This document shows positions 45,475 to 57,300 of a DNA stretch of 64,000 nucleotides, in pieces (position 1 is the stretch's first letter; every line of letters begins with the position of its first letter). A program made the position numbers and the translations under genes. Source of the stretch: Rutstroemia sp. NJR-2017a BVV2. Lineage: Eukaryota; Ascomycota; Leotiomycetes; Helotiales; Rutstroemiaceae. The stretch is taken from positions 2,294,001 through 2,358,000 of the forward strand of contig NJPS01000046.1 of the NCBI GenBank assembly GCA_002946415.1, read 5' to 3'. The notes under the pieces were generated by a model that was given only the letters and a program-made list of their open reading frames with translations, ran no database searches and was not told where the DNA came from.

Positions 45475-46782
45475 ATGCCACTCTCAAGACGTTTCTCGAG
45501 ATTGTTTCCCTCCTCATCTTCATCTTCCACCATAACGACGACGACAACACCACCACCAAAGACCACGAAGACAGTACCTTCGCTAAGGAAGGATATGCAT
45601 ACTTTGAACCTCAGTACTTCCTTTGAACCTTCACCTTTATCAACAGTCGAATCAAGTCCAACCAGCATCAATACAACCTCCACCACTGCTTCAGAAAAAT
45701 CACCAATATCTTCGACGGCGACAGCGATCCCTTCTTCGCCGAGTACGAGAAGACCGCGGAGGAAAACAATTAGAAGAATTTTAAATAGGTTACGATCTTC
45801 GTCCGATTCGAGCCAAATTCCTGGTACTTCGCCCACCTCATCAAACGATAAGAATGCCGTCGGATCCCTCGAGCGCAGAACCGGGTCAGAAAGTCTCGAG
45901 AAGACATGCGATCGACTATCCAATGGAACCAAAGAACCGATAGATTTCGCGGCAATTCACATTCCCCTCCCAGATACCGTTTCCTCCCGCTGCGGCCCCA
46001 CCACAGCCCCGGACCCAACTGTTGAATGCGGTGACTCGGGTTACTACTCTTTTACCCCGTCAGCCCAAACATCCCGCACCCCCTCCGCAACCCCCACTCC
46101 GAGTACGCTCTCTCTCGACCTCACTCTTTCCCTCCCTCCGCAAACCGTCGCTCTAATTAAACGCTTGAATCGCTGTACGCAATTCCTCGAATACCAGGAA
46201 ATGCTTACAACACGCTTTTCGACCAATCTCGCGTTTTTGTTTGGGAAAAAGGAAGTCGCGGTGGTGAAGACACGCAAGCTTGATGATGATACGAAGGAAT
46301 TGTTGATTATTACCCTTACAAAATTGAGGGAGCTGGTGGGGAAGACCATGGTGCACAAGATGATTCTTTGTAGGAGGAGTAGAGGGGTGGTGCGGGAGGT
46401 CATTGAGGATTTAATAGGGAGGGAGAGGGAGAGGAGGGACTCAGGTGTGGAAACATCCGCTCCGGCTACCAGTACGACCGTACAGTCTTCTTCCAATCCA
46501 GAAAACGAGATTCAAGTACAAGAACCCAGATTAAAACAAGGATTGCATGTTCTTCGGGGGGATCTGGTGATGCAGAAACGCTTGGATGAGGTGCTGAGAG
46601 CGGGGATTTTGGGGTCCTGTGGAGATGAGAGGCTGATGATGGGACTGCCGTCGAGGAGTGAGAGGTTGTGTTTGAGGAGGTTCGTGGGGTTCGTGGAGGG
46701 GAGAGTAGGGGAATTAGGAGTTGCTTATGCGAGGGTGGAGAGGGTTGTTGGAGGATTGGAGAAAATGGAGGTAGGGGAGTGA
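45475..46782 (+). CDS. Ser/Thr-rich protein of unknown function
   Basis: Single-exon 435-residue basic protein. Residues 1-190 are low complexity, rich in Ser, Thr and Pro, with a basic patch RRPRRKTIRRILNRLR near 100 and many possible phosphosites. Residues 215-330 look folded and helical (LPPQTVALIKRLNRCTQFLE, TTRFSTNLAFLFGKKE, LDDDTKELLIITLTKL, RELVGKTMVHKMI), and 360-435 form another helical block (LHVLRGDLVMQKRLDEVLRA, RLCLRRFVGFVEGRVGELG). No domain recognised. The unusually long untranslated-type region upstream points to tight control. Start at the first in-frame ATG after a stop-dense region. Confidence 0.65.
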   Translation: MPLSRRFSRLFPSSSSSSTITTTTTPPPKTTKTVPSLRKDMHTLNLSTSFEPSPLSTVESSPTSINTTSTTASEKSPISSTATAIPSSPSTRRPRRKTIRRILNRLRSSSDSSQIPGTSPTSSNDKNAVGSLERRTGSESLEKTCDRLSNGTKEPIDFAAIHIPLPDTVSSRCGPTTAPDPTVECGDSGYYSFTPSAQTSRTPSATPTPSTLSLDLTLSLPPQTVALIKRLNRCTQFLEYQEMLTTRFSTNLAFLFGKKEVAVVKTRKLDDDTKELLIITLTKLRELVGKTMVHKMILCRRSRGVVREVIEDLIGRERERRDSGVETSAPATSTTVQSSSNPENEIQVQEPRLKQGLHVLRGDLVMQKRLDEVLRAGILGSCGDERLMMGLPSRSERLCLRRFVGFVEGRVGELGVAYARVERVVGGLEKMEVGE

Positions 46783-49700
46783 GGTGGAGGAAGGAAAGAG
46801 AGTTTTATTTGCTTTAGGGCAAACGGTTTCAAGCATACAGGAGCAAAGCTCCACGCTTGTAGAGGGGGTTATCGAGCATGAGGATTCTTGTTGGGATAAA
46901 ATTTCACCCACACAGATGCTGGAATGTCAGGTTTCACTCAGCTTGCTCGAAAACAAACCCTGGGAAGATCTGGATGGAGACAGGACAGCATACACGGTGC
47001 CGCAGCTGCACGTGCTTTATCTCTCCACTGGTAGCCAGAGGGAAAAGGGTGCTTGCACCCGCTATCTTTCACATCATCAACCGGACCGGTTCTGGCAGGC
47101 TAATAACAATTATGTAATGAAATGGATGGCAGTTTCGCCGGGTTTTTCTGTAGGCATCTGGGGCGGGGGTCTTGATATATTTTTTTTGTTTTGTTCTTTT
47201 GTCTGGCGGTGTTTGGTAGATGTGGGATATTGTTTAGGGTAGGGTAGGGTAATTACGATATGTCATAGATGGTTGGGTGGAGGGATGTGGGGAATGGATA
47301 GGGTGGTTAATCTGGCGTTTGGGCTGGTTTTGGTTGGGTTGGGTTGGATTGGTCTGGGTTGGTTTCGACTGGATTAAGTTGATAAGAGCGGGGAAGATAG
47401 TGTGGGGGAGGGGAGGGGAGGGGTTAGGAGGTGACCGGCCCCGAATCGGGCAGGACGGGGTTAGAGGGCGGAGGGCAGAGAGTAGATAGATGGATATACG
47501 GATAGGATGGGCCGGTGGGACAATATCGGTAGCTCGTAGTGAGCAAGATGACCTGGAGTAGATATAGATATAGTATAGTATATTATAAATGGAAAGTGGA
47601 ATAGAATCAGGCGTTGAGATACTTTGCTTTTGGTTCGTTGGTGAGGACAGTTGAGTAGAGTTTCAGTCTTGTGGAGCTCCTAATGCGGTTTAAGAGTGAT
47701 TGAAAGGCAGAATGGACTAAGGGGAGAGGAGAGAACAAAAAGAAGAAGAAGAAGAAACAAGATGGGCCTATAGCGGCTAGCACGGGAATCGAACCTCTAC
47801 GCGAGCGCTGGATGGAGGGGAGAGATATTTGGGAAATCGGGGATAGCTTGCTCGGCTGGTCTTCTTGAAAGGGGAGGCGGGATGCGCCTCTTAATACTAT
47901 GTGGAGGGAGGGGTGTGGTTGGATGTGTATATAAGTGTTTGGGGTAGGAGATGTAGGCAAGTATTTGAGGTAGTTGGGTACTCTGACAGACTGAATCTAG
48001 GGAGTGAGAAGCAGGCGGGAACTAGGAAGAGTTTGCTGTGAGGGCAGTGATGACGAAGTAATATATACGCAGAGAGACAGAGCGCAAGGCGGGGAGGGGG
48101 AAGGCAGTGATGGGAATACGGTGTAACTACTGGGGGGTACTGTAGAAGTTTAGTAGAGATAGGTTATATGTTGGAGATATAGTTTGTTAGGTATCTGGAG
48201 GTTGGGTTTATCCTCGGTGTATATGTTTATAGAGTGAGTGAGTGGTAGCAGTTAATAGAGGGAGTGAGCTTTGTTGTGATGTTATAGGGAACTATTACTG
48301 AATGTGTTGATGAAGATGATGGTTACTGCATGATGTAGATCCCTTCATCCCAGATCGCTATCTTAAAGTATTGCGAGGCATTGGAACTGCAATGACAGTT
48401 CCCTAGGTTATTGACAAAATCAGCTCCTATTTCATCGCTAAGGATCGGACGATCGTGCTCTTTCTTTCTTTCTTTCTTTGCTGCTTCCGGTGCTGTGGTG
48501 TGAGGTGGAAATGATTTGATTCTCTACTAACTACGTGGGATCTTAAGGATCTATTTATACTACGAAAAAGGGCAGATAATCGTCCATATTGGATCTAGAA
48601 AGGTGATAGAAGTACTGATGTAATTGATGAATCCCTTAGTATTAAGAAGTCTTAATAGTGAACGTATTTCTGATGATGTGAAGGTATTCCATGCGAAGTG
48701 AAGGTATTCCCAAATGAAGTGAGGGTATTCCCATCTGAAGTGAAAGCCTCCCGTACTCAATATTCCCAAGTGGTCGCTAATTTCAGAGTTCGTGCTGTGC
48801 TCCCAGTGAACGGTTATGCCTGGGGAAGCAACAATTTTGTGTCTGTTGCATATAACTTCGTAGTGTGATGTTGATTAGGCGGGGCGAGGATGTTTCAATG
48901 GGCGGATGTAGGCAGCAGAAACAACCATCCCATTAATCTAACGTCCCAAAAATGTATGCACGCTTCCGAGATCATGTAAGGTTTCATGTTGTGTGCTGGG
49001 AGCACTTGCTTCTGAGATTGTTTGGAATTATGCATTTTGTCCCACTCGGTTTTGCCCGAGTAGCAAGCTTTTCGAGACAATCCAATGACGAGGAGTGAGC
49101 ATGAGATTAGACAAAGTGACCATACCCACCCGCAGTTCTCTACTGCATGGAGTATACCGACGTGCTGGATACCAATCAAGGATGATGCCGGGACGTAAGC
49201 TGCTCATCGTCCACCTTGTATGATCTGATAAAGATCTCTCGCTTGACCTTACTGTAACAAGTTGGGACTCACCAAGATCCACTACCGTCTAATAGTGCAT
49301 TGCATAAGTGCCGTCGAAACTTGGCAAGAGGAGAGAATTTTAAGAGTCTAGATCTTAGGTCCGTCCTTAAGCACTTGCTCGCATATGTTGACAGGACAGC
49401 AGTAGGTCAGTGTCGGATCTGCGGTCGAATATCCCGCTGCATTCGTCGGGTATCGGTGAAGTTATAGTACAAAATGAGTAGTGAACAGTGCACTTACCCT
49501 ATCTGAGAATCCAGGAAGCTCCCGAGATGATGGATCGAAGTTGTGAACATGATGGTATCATGTCTTGGAGTTTGTACGCGAGCCATTTAGGGGCTAGACG
49601 AGCTAGGTTAGTGCCGCGCAAAGCCTAAATCAACACCCTGAAGATACGAACATATTTTCTTTTTCCAGCACAGAACTTTCTTCTAGAAAGCTTCCATCTA

Positions 49701-50573
49701 ATTCAATGGAGCTATTGAATTCTAAACTTCCGCTTTCTTCGTCAAGGCAAGAAGGACATGATTCTTGGTAAATCATGGTTCCTTACGGAATAGACTACTG
49801 TATCAAGGACCTTCACAAAGGACTCGGAGATTTCGCACATTGCGCACACCGACCACACATGTCCTGAAACATATCGATTGTTAGGAGCATTGACAGATGT
49901 CCTTGCATACAGTAATGCGGGTATTAAATTCATCTTGACAGACAGTATCGGTGAAAGGGGACAGGCCCTCGACAAAAGCTTTGGAAAACAGCGGTGGTCT
50001 GCCCTCAGAACCATCCAGATCTAGAACTATGGGCCGGCCAACTCATTTTTTATGTTTCAGAGCCAATGAAATGTGAAGCAGCTTCTGCGACCCTGCATTA
50101 CATGCAGTGTATTTCATGATGATGTGGGCTGGAGGACACCGTCTTGGTAGGAAACACTCGAAGAACTGAGGGACTACCCGGGAGGTAGCAAAGATCTTAT
50201 TATTTTCTCCGACCGGAGTGCTTCCTTTTATCGTAAAACGAGATCTACTGCAACAAGGCATATTTTTCTGGTCGTCATGGGTACTTGCATGTGCATCCAT
50301 CAGGGGTTTCAGCACGGATACGGATGCCAATTGGGTAGCGCGCACTGGACCCATTTGATCTGCAAACGAATGGTGCAATCAGTGTTGCTGATTCGTTCAG
50401 GTGAGGATCAGCTCGTTCCTGAGGATGCCAGGGATTAAGAAAGGCTGTGCCACGACGACCACAAATTAGTGCGTTATCCTGATGACCATATTTCTGGCCA
50501 AGCTGATGTCGCATTCCCTATTGAACAATTCTTGTGATACAATAGGACATCATCGAAAACGCAGCTTGATGTC
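46783..50573. other. Long gene-poor stretch with simple repeats
   Basis: 3.8 kb. Contains TAGGG-type runs near 47236-47252, GGTTGGGTTGG-like low complexity near 47325-47370, an AGA run near 47742-47756, a TTTC microsatellite near 48464-48478, and a 21-bp tandem repeat (separate entry). Minus-strand frames between 48895 and 50514 may be worn coding remains but show no domain I can name. Confidence 0.5.
48675..48754. repeat. Four tandem copies of a 20-21-bp unit
   Basis: Units GATGTGAAGGTATTCC, GAAGTGAAGGTATTCCC, GAAGTGAGGGTATTCCC and GAAGTGAAAGCCTCCC follow each other with a period of 20, 21 and 21 bp. Confidence 0.8.
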
Positions 50574-53500
50574 ATGGATCCTGCGTCAGTTATTGGTGTT
50601 GCGGCTTCAGCTATCCAGATCGTGGGATTCATCGGTTCGACAATTCAAGGCCTCCACACATTGAGGGGAAAGTTCAAAGATGCCGACGTTACGATTCGTC
50701 TGATCATTAGCAAGCTCTCGACTATCAAAGCTGCAGTCTTCCAGATCCGCGACTGGGCCGAATTCAATTCAGATGACTCGCCTAAGGAAATTGAATTCAT
50801 GAATGGGCTGCACGTTGCGCTGGATGGATGCCAGGCAGCAATTGATGTTCTTGCAGAAGAAGTCAAAGATCTTGCAGCAGCAACGAAAGCATCGGAGAGT
50901 GGGGACTTCTTACAACTGGGGTTCAGAGCAAGAGTCACGGCGGTGTGGAGTGAAGATACGATGAAAGCGCACGAAGATCGTTTGCACGGACAGGTTCAGG
51001 CTCTACAGCTCTTACTTATGGCTGGACAATGGTACGCTTCTCGAATTGAGAATCATACATTCGCTGACAGATACTTCTTCATAGCCGAGATGCGGGGGCA
51101 CAAAGATCACTACTCTCGCTCAAGGAGAACAAGAGATTAATACAGAAAATCGCAGATGACACCAAGACCATTCGCGAATCCCAAAGCTCAGCGGCCTCTC
51201 AAGCTTCAAGGAGTGTACGCCATTCAACAACAGCCTCGATCGTGGGAGGAGTTGTATTCGACTTCGACAACACATTTGAAGCGTCTGAATTATACAATGG
51301 CCTAAACACATTCACCACTCGAGGAAATTCTAGCCCAGCTTTCATGATGCGTGGTGCTCTAGCGGGGGATTCGATTTCAAGCAATGATGAAGGTTACGAA
51401 ACAGGAATATCGCTGAATGATCCTCGATCTCCGACCGCATCGGATGTACTGCCGGAGGTGGTTGATTTCGATATTAACAGGAGTCGTGGTCTCGTCTCAA
51501 AGCCCGGTAGACCAGAACCTATGGTTCAACGGTGGCTTTCAACATCTTCATCAGGGGACTCCTCACAAAAGGATAAAGGTCTTGTGTCTAATAAGAAAAG
51601 ATTTTGGTCGGGACGGCTCGGTCGGCTGAATACTTTTAGTTCGACAAATATCTTATCAAGCTCCGACCGACAAAAGACCATTAGCCCTAGTACATCTTTC
51701 ACCTTAAGAAACAAACGAGCCTCGGACTCCAAACTCAGTCAGAGCATTGATTTTAGCTCAACTAATGGCCTTCAGACGCCCGCAATTGTGCGCGCAGCGC
51801 AGGCGGGGTCAGGAGTTGAGATACAGGCACTACTATCCAATGGTCACGACATTGAGGCGCGTCATGGCCCCACGGGGAGGACTGCTCTCGCAGTGGCTGC
51901 ACACTGTGGTAACACAGATCTGGTTGATTTACTCCTCTTCGCTAACGCAAACGCGAACGTCCGCGATACAGATTCCTGTACACCCTTACATTTAGCTGCT
52001 TCGAGAGATCATTGTGCAGCTATACAGTTGCTTCTCGACGAGGGAGCAGATATTGAAGCTAAGGATGGAAACGGACGAACACCATTATGGACGGCTGCGC
52101 ATGCAGGACATGCTAAGTCGGTTGAAGCTCTGGTAAAAAGAGGTGCAAAAGTCAATGCGCGGGCGAACGATCAGTGTACTGCCTTACATGTGGCAGCAAA
52201 GAACGGAGACGTGCCTATCACCGAGCTGCTATTTCGTGCTGGGTCTGATGTTGAAGCGAGAGATAGCCAATTCATGACTGCACTGCACCATGCTTGTGAA
52301 AATGGACAGCTATCTGTGGTGGATTACCTCTTGCAAAAGGGTGCAAGCATCGACGCTCCAGGAAATGAGTCAAAGTCCCCGCTCCACTTTGCAGCTGCAA
52401 AGGGACATCTGGATGTCGTTCAATTTCTCTTCAAGAAGAAACCAAATTTCAGATTCACTTCCCAGAATAGCTCCAATCCTTTACACCTGGCGGCTCGGAA
52501 TGGCCATGCTGAGGTTGTCAGTTTCTTAGTTGAATCTAAGTTTTCACTCGACCATGGCGACAGCCAAGGCTTGACCCCACTCCATCTTGCTGTTATCGGA
52601 CAGCACTTTGATGTTGTGGAGTTATTACTCAGAAGGAATCACATCCTTTTACAGAAACATTGTAAACAAGGACGAACACCACTACACTATGCATGTAGAT
52701 CTGATAGCGTCGACATCGTAAGTCTTCTGCTTAACGCTGGGGCGAACGCTGAAGAAGAGGTGTGGGGCGAGAAAAGACGACCTATACACATTGCTGCTGC
52801 GAGAGGGTCTACACGGATCGTGGATATCTTAATTAAGAAGAATATTGCAATAAGTTCAAGAGATTCTAACGGTGATCGACCGCTCGGCATTGCGTGCCAA
52901 CATGGCCATGTACAGATCGTGGAGAAATTGCTTGCCTGTAATGAGCCTTTGAGAATGCGCATTCATGATCGGCCGAACAAAGATTCTCCCCTCTGTATCG
53001 CTGCGAAAGCAGGCCACCTCTCGGTTGTTCAGTTACTCATCAAGAAGGGCGCTTCTATTAAGGAGAGGGATGAATTCGGTTACATTCCAATTCGCTACGC
53101 AGCATACTATGGCCACCCAGAAGTATTGGAAGCTCTCATGCAGGCAGGAGCCGAGCTTTACGACGAAGGGGAAGATTCCCATGGATGGGGTTTCCTATTG
53201 ATGCCAGCAACCATCGGATTCTCGGACTCGACTGACATATCCGAAGAGCGCAAAGAACGAGTTCGTCAGCTACTTGCCGAAATGGAAAGACGGCATTATG
53301 AGAGCGGTAGTACTCAAAATTCTACCAGCAGATACCGACCCGGCCCATTCATTCCCAGACAAGAGCTGGCGGCTCGCGAAATCGAACAGACAGCTGCTCG
53401 AGCGGAATTACCCACCGCAAATAACAAAACGGACAAAAAGTCCAGCAACCTACCTAACCTATCACGACTTTCTTTCACCTCGCAGAGGCAGCGTCTACAG

Positions 53501-53800
53501 AGGCCAAAGAGATACAGCAACCCGTCATCACAACCTACGTCTACAACTACATCTAGGAGCGCGTCTCCTTCCACCGTCACCGCTAGCGGTAGATCTTCGC
53601 GTCATGCATCCCCCATCAGCCCCGGTCGCGTGTCGCCAGAATCTAGTCTGCCGATGCATCCGGTTGATGCTGCGGCTTTAATTCAACAGCGCCAGGCAGA
53701 GATAGAACAGTTACAGCAATACTTGGTAAACGAACAAAAAAATACGAGGCCAGCTCCTCCCGTGTCACAGAGCAGCAATCAGGTGTATGAGCTAGCATGA
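50574..53800 (+). CDS. PigL_N-type domain plus about 14 ankyrin repeats
   Basis: Exons 50574-51031 and 51085-53800 (intron 53 nt), 1057 residues. The N-terminus MDPASVIGVAASAIQIVGFI and GSTIQGLHTLRGKFKDADVT, through ALQLLLMAGQ, is the helical fungal N-terminal domain (PigL_N/HeLo-like, found on STAND immune-type proteins). Residues about 165-330 are a Ser-rich linker. About fourteen ankyrin repeats follow (TPLHLAASRDHCAAIQLLLD and relatives) from about residue 335 to 840. A Ser/Thr/Pro-rich tail ends in a short coiled segment (ALIQQRQAEIEQLQQYL). No NACHT or NB-ARC domain lies between, so this is not a complete NLR; it may act as an adaptor or a receptor of another type. Gene is intact. Confidence 0.88.
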
Positions 53801-54606
53801 GTTAGCATGATATGATATGAGATGAGATACCCCATTTTCGTTACCTTTGTATGCAATTTTTGCATTTTATTTTTTGATCTAATTTGTTCTGATGCCCGGG
53901 GCGTCAGGAGTGGGGTTGGGAGGATACCATACCTTGGACTTAGTTTCCGAAGCAGCTGGAGTTTGCTTGCGGTTTTAGTGAAATGGAAAAGTATAGATGG
54001 ATACGGGAGTTGGAGATTGGGTTGCTGGTCTGGTTCCACGGGTCGTTGCAAGAGATATCTGCGTAGGTCGAGGGCCGTCAGTGGATAGTTACTTCTTCTA
54101 GATAGAAGTCATCAAAATGTGAGATGATTACTGATCAACATGCGCCGTAATACTTTCTAGAAATTCCTGGTGGTGATTGATTTCTTACTTTACGGCTATT
54201 TTACCTCGCTTTCTGGGGATCTCTGAGGTAGAAGGCGGAAATCTCTGGAGCTATGGAAATATCAGAACGAGAAACGAAATTCTATTGCTAGAGAAAGTAG
54301 GTACATACTCTACACAGCCTGTTTCCTCCATCGTCCTAGTCATCGCCCGATGAGGGATAGAATCACGTGATACCAAAGTAAAACCGGCTTTCACAGTAGA
54401 CAATGTCGGTTCAGGCACAGAATTACCAAGTGCAGCTTAATGTATCTGTGTTTGAATTTCTAATAGCTTTGAAATTAAGTATCTTCATTCTGTAATGAAA
54501 TTTGGGTAGAAGGTTGACTCTCCGATGCAGAAATATCAGGCCGGCGATAATATTCAAAAAACAATTGGATCATAACATATCATAATATCTTAGATTCTTT
54601 CGGGTA
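53801..54606. other. Intergenic to transposon border
   Basis: 0.8 kb. Contains another E-box palindrome ATCACGTGAT at 54362-54371. AT content rises towards the transposon. No gene. Confidence 0.5.
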
Positions 54607-56795
54607 ACCGTAATCCCGGGCCCGTGCACGCCCCGTATCAATGCACGCATTTTGAGCTCTTATTTTGAAGGCATTCAGATAATTATTTAAAATCAACATT
54701 ACAATATTTTACTTTAAAACTCGAGATTGTTGATAAGATGAGATATATCTAGTAATAGAATTAATATGACAATTTAAGTGCGAAAGCGTAGCAGTATCCT
54801 GGTTGATCTGCCTCGATTTGTACGCCTACCTACTTCCTCTGGTTCCCCTTCTAATACCACTATCTCAAGCTGTATATTCTTCTCACAAGTATTCTTGGAT
54901 CGAAGAACAGCTATCTTCGTACTAGATTCTGCAGATTTGACAAGTTTCTGGCGTGTTTTATGCTATACAGTTGTTTTCTTCTGAGCCACTTTGGATTCCT
55001 TCGAAATCTGAGCCTTAAGCTCCCGTTGATTTCTCTTTTCCTACTTGTGTAATTCCTCCAGTTCCTTCTTAGCTTTTTGAGTTGCTTTTCTAAGCTTCTT
55101 ATCAATCATATCCTGCTCAATTTCAGTATCCTTTATATTCTTATAAGCCCTTACACTATCGATCTTAGATGGACTCCAGAAGATTGAGCCAGTATCAGGT
55201 TTACCCTTTAGATCCAGCTTTATATCTTTAGTTCTCTTCTTCTTTTCCTCCTATAGAGCTTCTCGAAGGCCTTCGCAACGATGTTCAGCAATTTGAGCAT
55301 ATATATAGAGCTTTTCGTTGGTCTTTAAGACCTTTTCCACAAGAGCTTTATTAGGATTAATCCTCAATTCCTTCTTAGCTCTCTACAATACAATAGCCGA
55401 ATAAGATATTTTAATTTCGTCGCGAGACTTCCGTAGAAGTGTAGTAGGCTTAGGAGGATCTTCAGGTTTAATTTGAGCTATAATAAGTTCCGAATCTTGA
55501 GGATTTATCCCAGTTTTTGCGAATACCGACTTGATATTCTTCTCAGTAAACGCCTAAGTCCAAGCCTTTTTAAATATATTCCAGAAGTTCCGCTTTGTAA
55601 TATATATGATTCCATCGCTGATATACATAAGTCAATCAAGTTCCAGACTATAGTAGTTCGATAAAGGTAGGAATAAACCGATATCAAGAAATTGTAATCG
55701 ATATATTGAATGAGGTAGCAAAATCAATATAACGATCCTTAATCTCTTGTATGCTTCAAGAAACTCGAGATTAACATAACTTGAATGGCTATCAATAATA
55801 AGAAGATGCTAATCATATTTCGCCTTCTCTTTTGTATACCGATCGAATACTTGCTGTAGCTATACTGTCCTATATATATTGGAGCTCCACCTATTCGGTG
55901 ATACCGTAAAGTACCCCAAATTATCTGTTTCTATATCGTCAACCCACGAATCCTATAGCTCGTTCGCTGTACCTTTGTAGATTAGAGTAGGCGGAAGTAA
56001 CGTCCTATCAATATAAATGCATATAAGCAAGCTGATAAACTCTCGTAAGCTGTCTTATCTTGCTGCCAGTATTTTACCCTTTTTAAAAGCACTATATGTT
56101 ATAATCCTCTTCAGTCTCCGTACTATACCAATTATAAAATCCTTCTTATCCCAATTGTAAGTGTTTTTTGGGAGAATATTATATTGTTCGACAGTATCGG
56201 CAAGCTAAAGGTAGAAGAAGTAATTAGTAAGAATCTTGAAATCGATATCAAAAGCACAACAACAATATAAAATAAGTCGAACCAGTTCATAGAATAGTGC
56301 AAACATAGGAGGGTATTCAGATTTTGCATATATATTATCAATATTGCAGAGATACAGACTTGTAAGCCGGTCATTGTGACGCTTCACAAACTATGCAGTC
56401 CAGTTCTTTCCAACCGAGCTGTTTATGATCTCCTCTGCAATATTTCTAACAATATGACTTGTTGGAGGTATCTTCCGGACTATCAGCTTGTTGATTTGAT
56501 CGATTAAAATCTCTTCTTGAGCTATAGTAAGTCGTTGATGATATTCGGAGGTAGCTTCGGCTCTTGAGGAGATGATTCCATGCCAACGGCGAGAGAGGGT
56601 GCTGCGCTGCAAGCCATATCTCTTGGCTACAGTGGCAATAGGTGCTGAGTTCTCTCTATTCAGATCAGTAATTGCGAGCTCTATACGAACGTCGTGGCTT
56701 AATCCAGAGTAATCCATAGTTGTTGAGTTGATTAAAAAATCGTGATTTTTTGAGTGTGCATTGATGCGGGGCGTGCATGGGCCAGGGATTACGGT
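54607..56795 (-). mobile_element. pogo/Fot1-type DNA transposon, RIP-mutated, 2189 bp
   Basis: Ends are inverted repeats of about 42 bp: the left begins ACCGTAATCCCGGGCCCGTG at 54607, the right (reverse strand from 56795) begins ACCGTAATCCCTGGCCCATG, and both continue GCACGCCCCG and ATCAATGCAC. Four mismatches are all found at C/T or G/A-like positions except one. Each end abuts a TA (54605-54606 and 56796-56797), the target duplication of Tc1/mariner/pogo elements. The interior carries one transposase relic on the minus strand (separate entry), and the DNA is rich in TpA. Confidence 0.88.
54774..56717 (-). pseudogene. Fot1/pogo transposase relic with CAG-to-TAG stops
   Basis: From 56717 the minus strand reads an HTH-psq/CENP-B-like DNA-binding start (LSHDVRIELAITDLN, ATVAKRYGLQRSTLSRRWHG), SSVGKNWTA, then FVKRHNDRLTSLYLCNID, IYIDRTLLPPTLIYKG, and the DDE core HLLIIDSHSSYVNLEFLEAY and LPPHSIYRLQFLDIGLF. 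I find ten in-frame stops, nine of them TAG and one TGA, as expected from C-to-T change of CAG and CGA codons. Smaller frame disturbances exist near 56215. The C-terminal part is lysine-rich. The element cannot make active transposase. Confidence 0.85.
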
Positions 56796-57300
56796 TATTT
56801 GATTGATAATAGTACTTAGCTGCAATATATTCTCCTAAATCGAACTCTATTTTCTCCCCTTGAGAGGCTGCAGCTGCTCACCTAATCAACGGACAAATCA
56901 ATTTAATTCCCAACTATGGAAATTCTCGATCTGGTACTATAATGTCGCAAACACAGATTTGGTGCTGTAAGATAATTTTGCGATTCGAACCAACGGGACA
57001 CTGACTGCTTCTAGGGCGCTTCTATAAGTCATATGACTGCCATCACTGCCGTTCATAGGTACAGTATGTTACACGCGTTTCTAGGGGTTTGGGATACATA
57101 ATCGCTCGGTGTCTCTTTTCGATGAGGCATGGCTCTCGAAACACAGCCTCTGCCACGACATTGAGGAAAGAAGAATTGATATACTCTCGCCCCATTCTTC
57201 CAAAAAATTGAGGATATTCATCTCGAACGCCATCTATGGAATTATGAGGTTAGTCCAGTAATACATATTGCCAGCCACGCTGACCTTGAAGGATAGTGCT
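56796..57300. other. Spacer between transposon and NLR relic
   Basis: Probably the decayed promoter and 5' end of the NLR-type gene; no clean frame. Confidence 0.45.

Noticed and set aside
45462..45932. Minus-strand 156-codon frame
   Set aside because: Shadow of the Ser/Thr-rich coding sequence on the plus strand.
46784..47242. 152-codon frame after the Ser/Thr-rich gene
   Set aside because: Lies in the probable 3' untranslated region, no domain, odd composition.
47236..47252. TAGGGTAGGGTAGGG as telomere repeat
   Set aside because: Unit is 5 bp, not TTAGGG, and only three copies; simple low complexity.
47765..47830. tRNA-like T-arm on the minus strand (GGTTCGATTCCCGTG)
   Set aside because: The T-stem does not pair, there is no A box or matching acceptor 5' strand within 200 bp; at most a 3' tRNA fragment.
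48895..50514. Minus-strand frames as a worn gene
   Set aside because: Some stretches look protein-like, but no family pattern is visible and frames break repeatedly; not enough to report.
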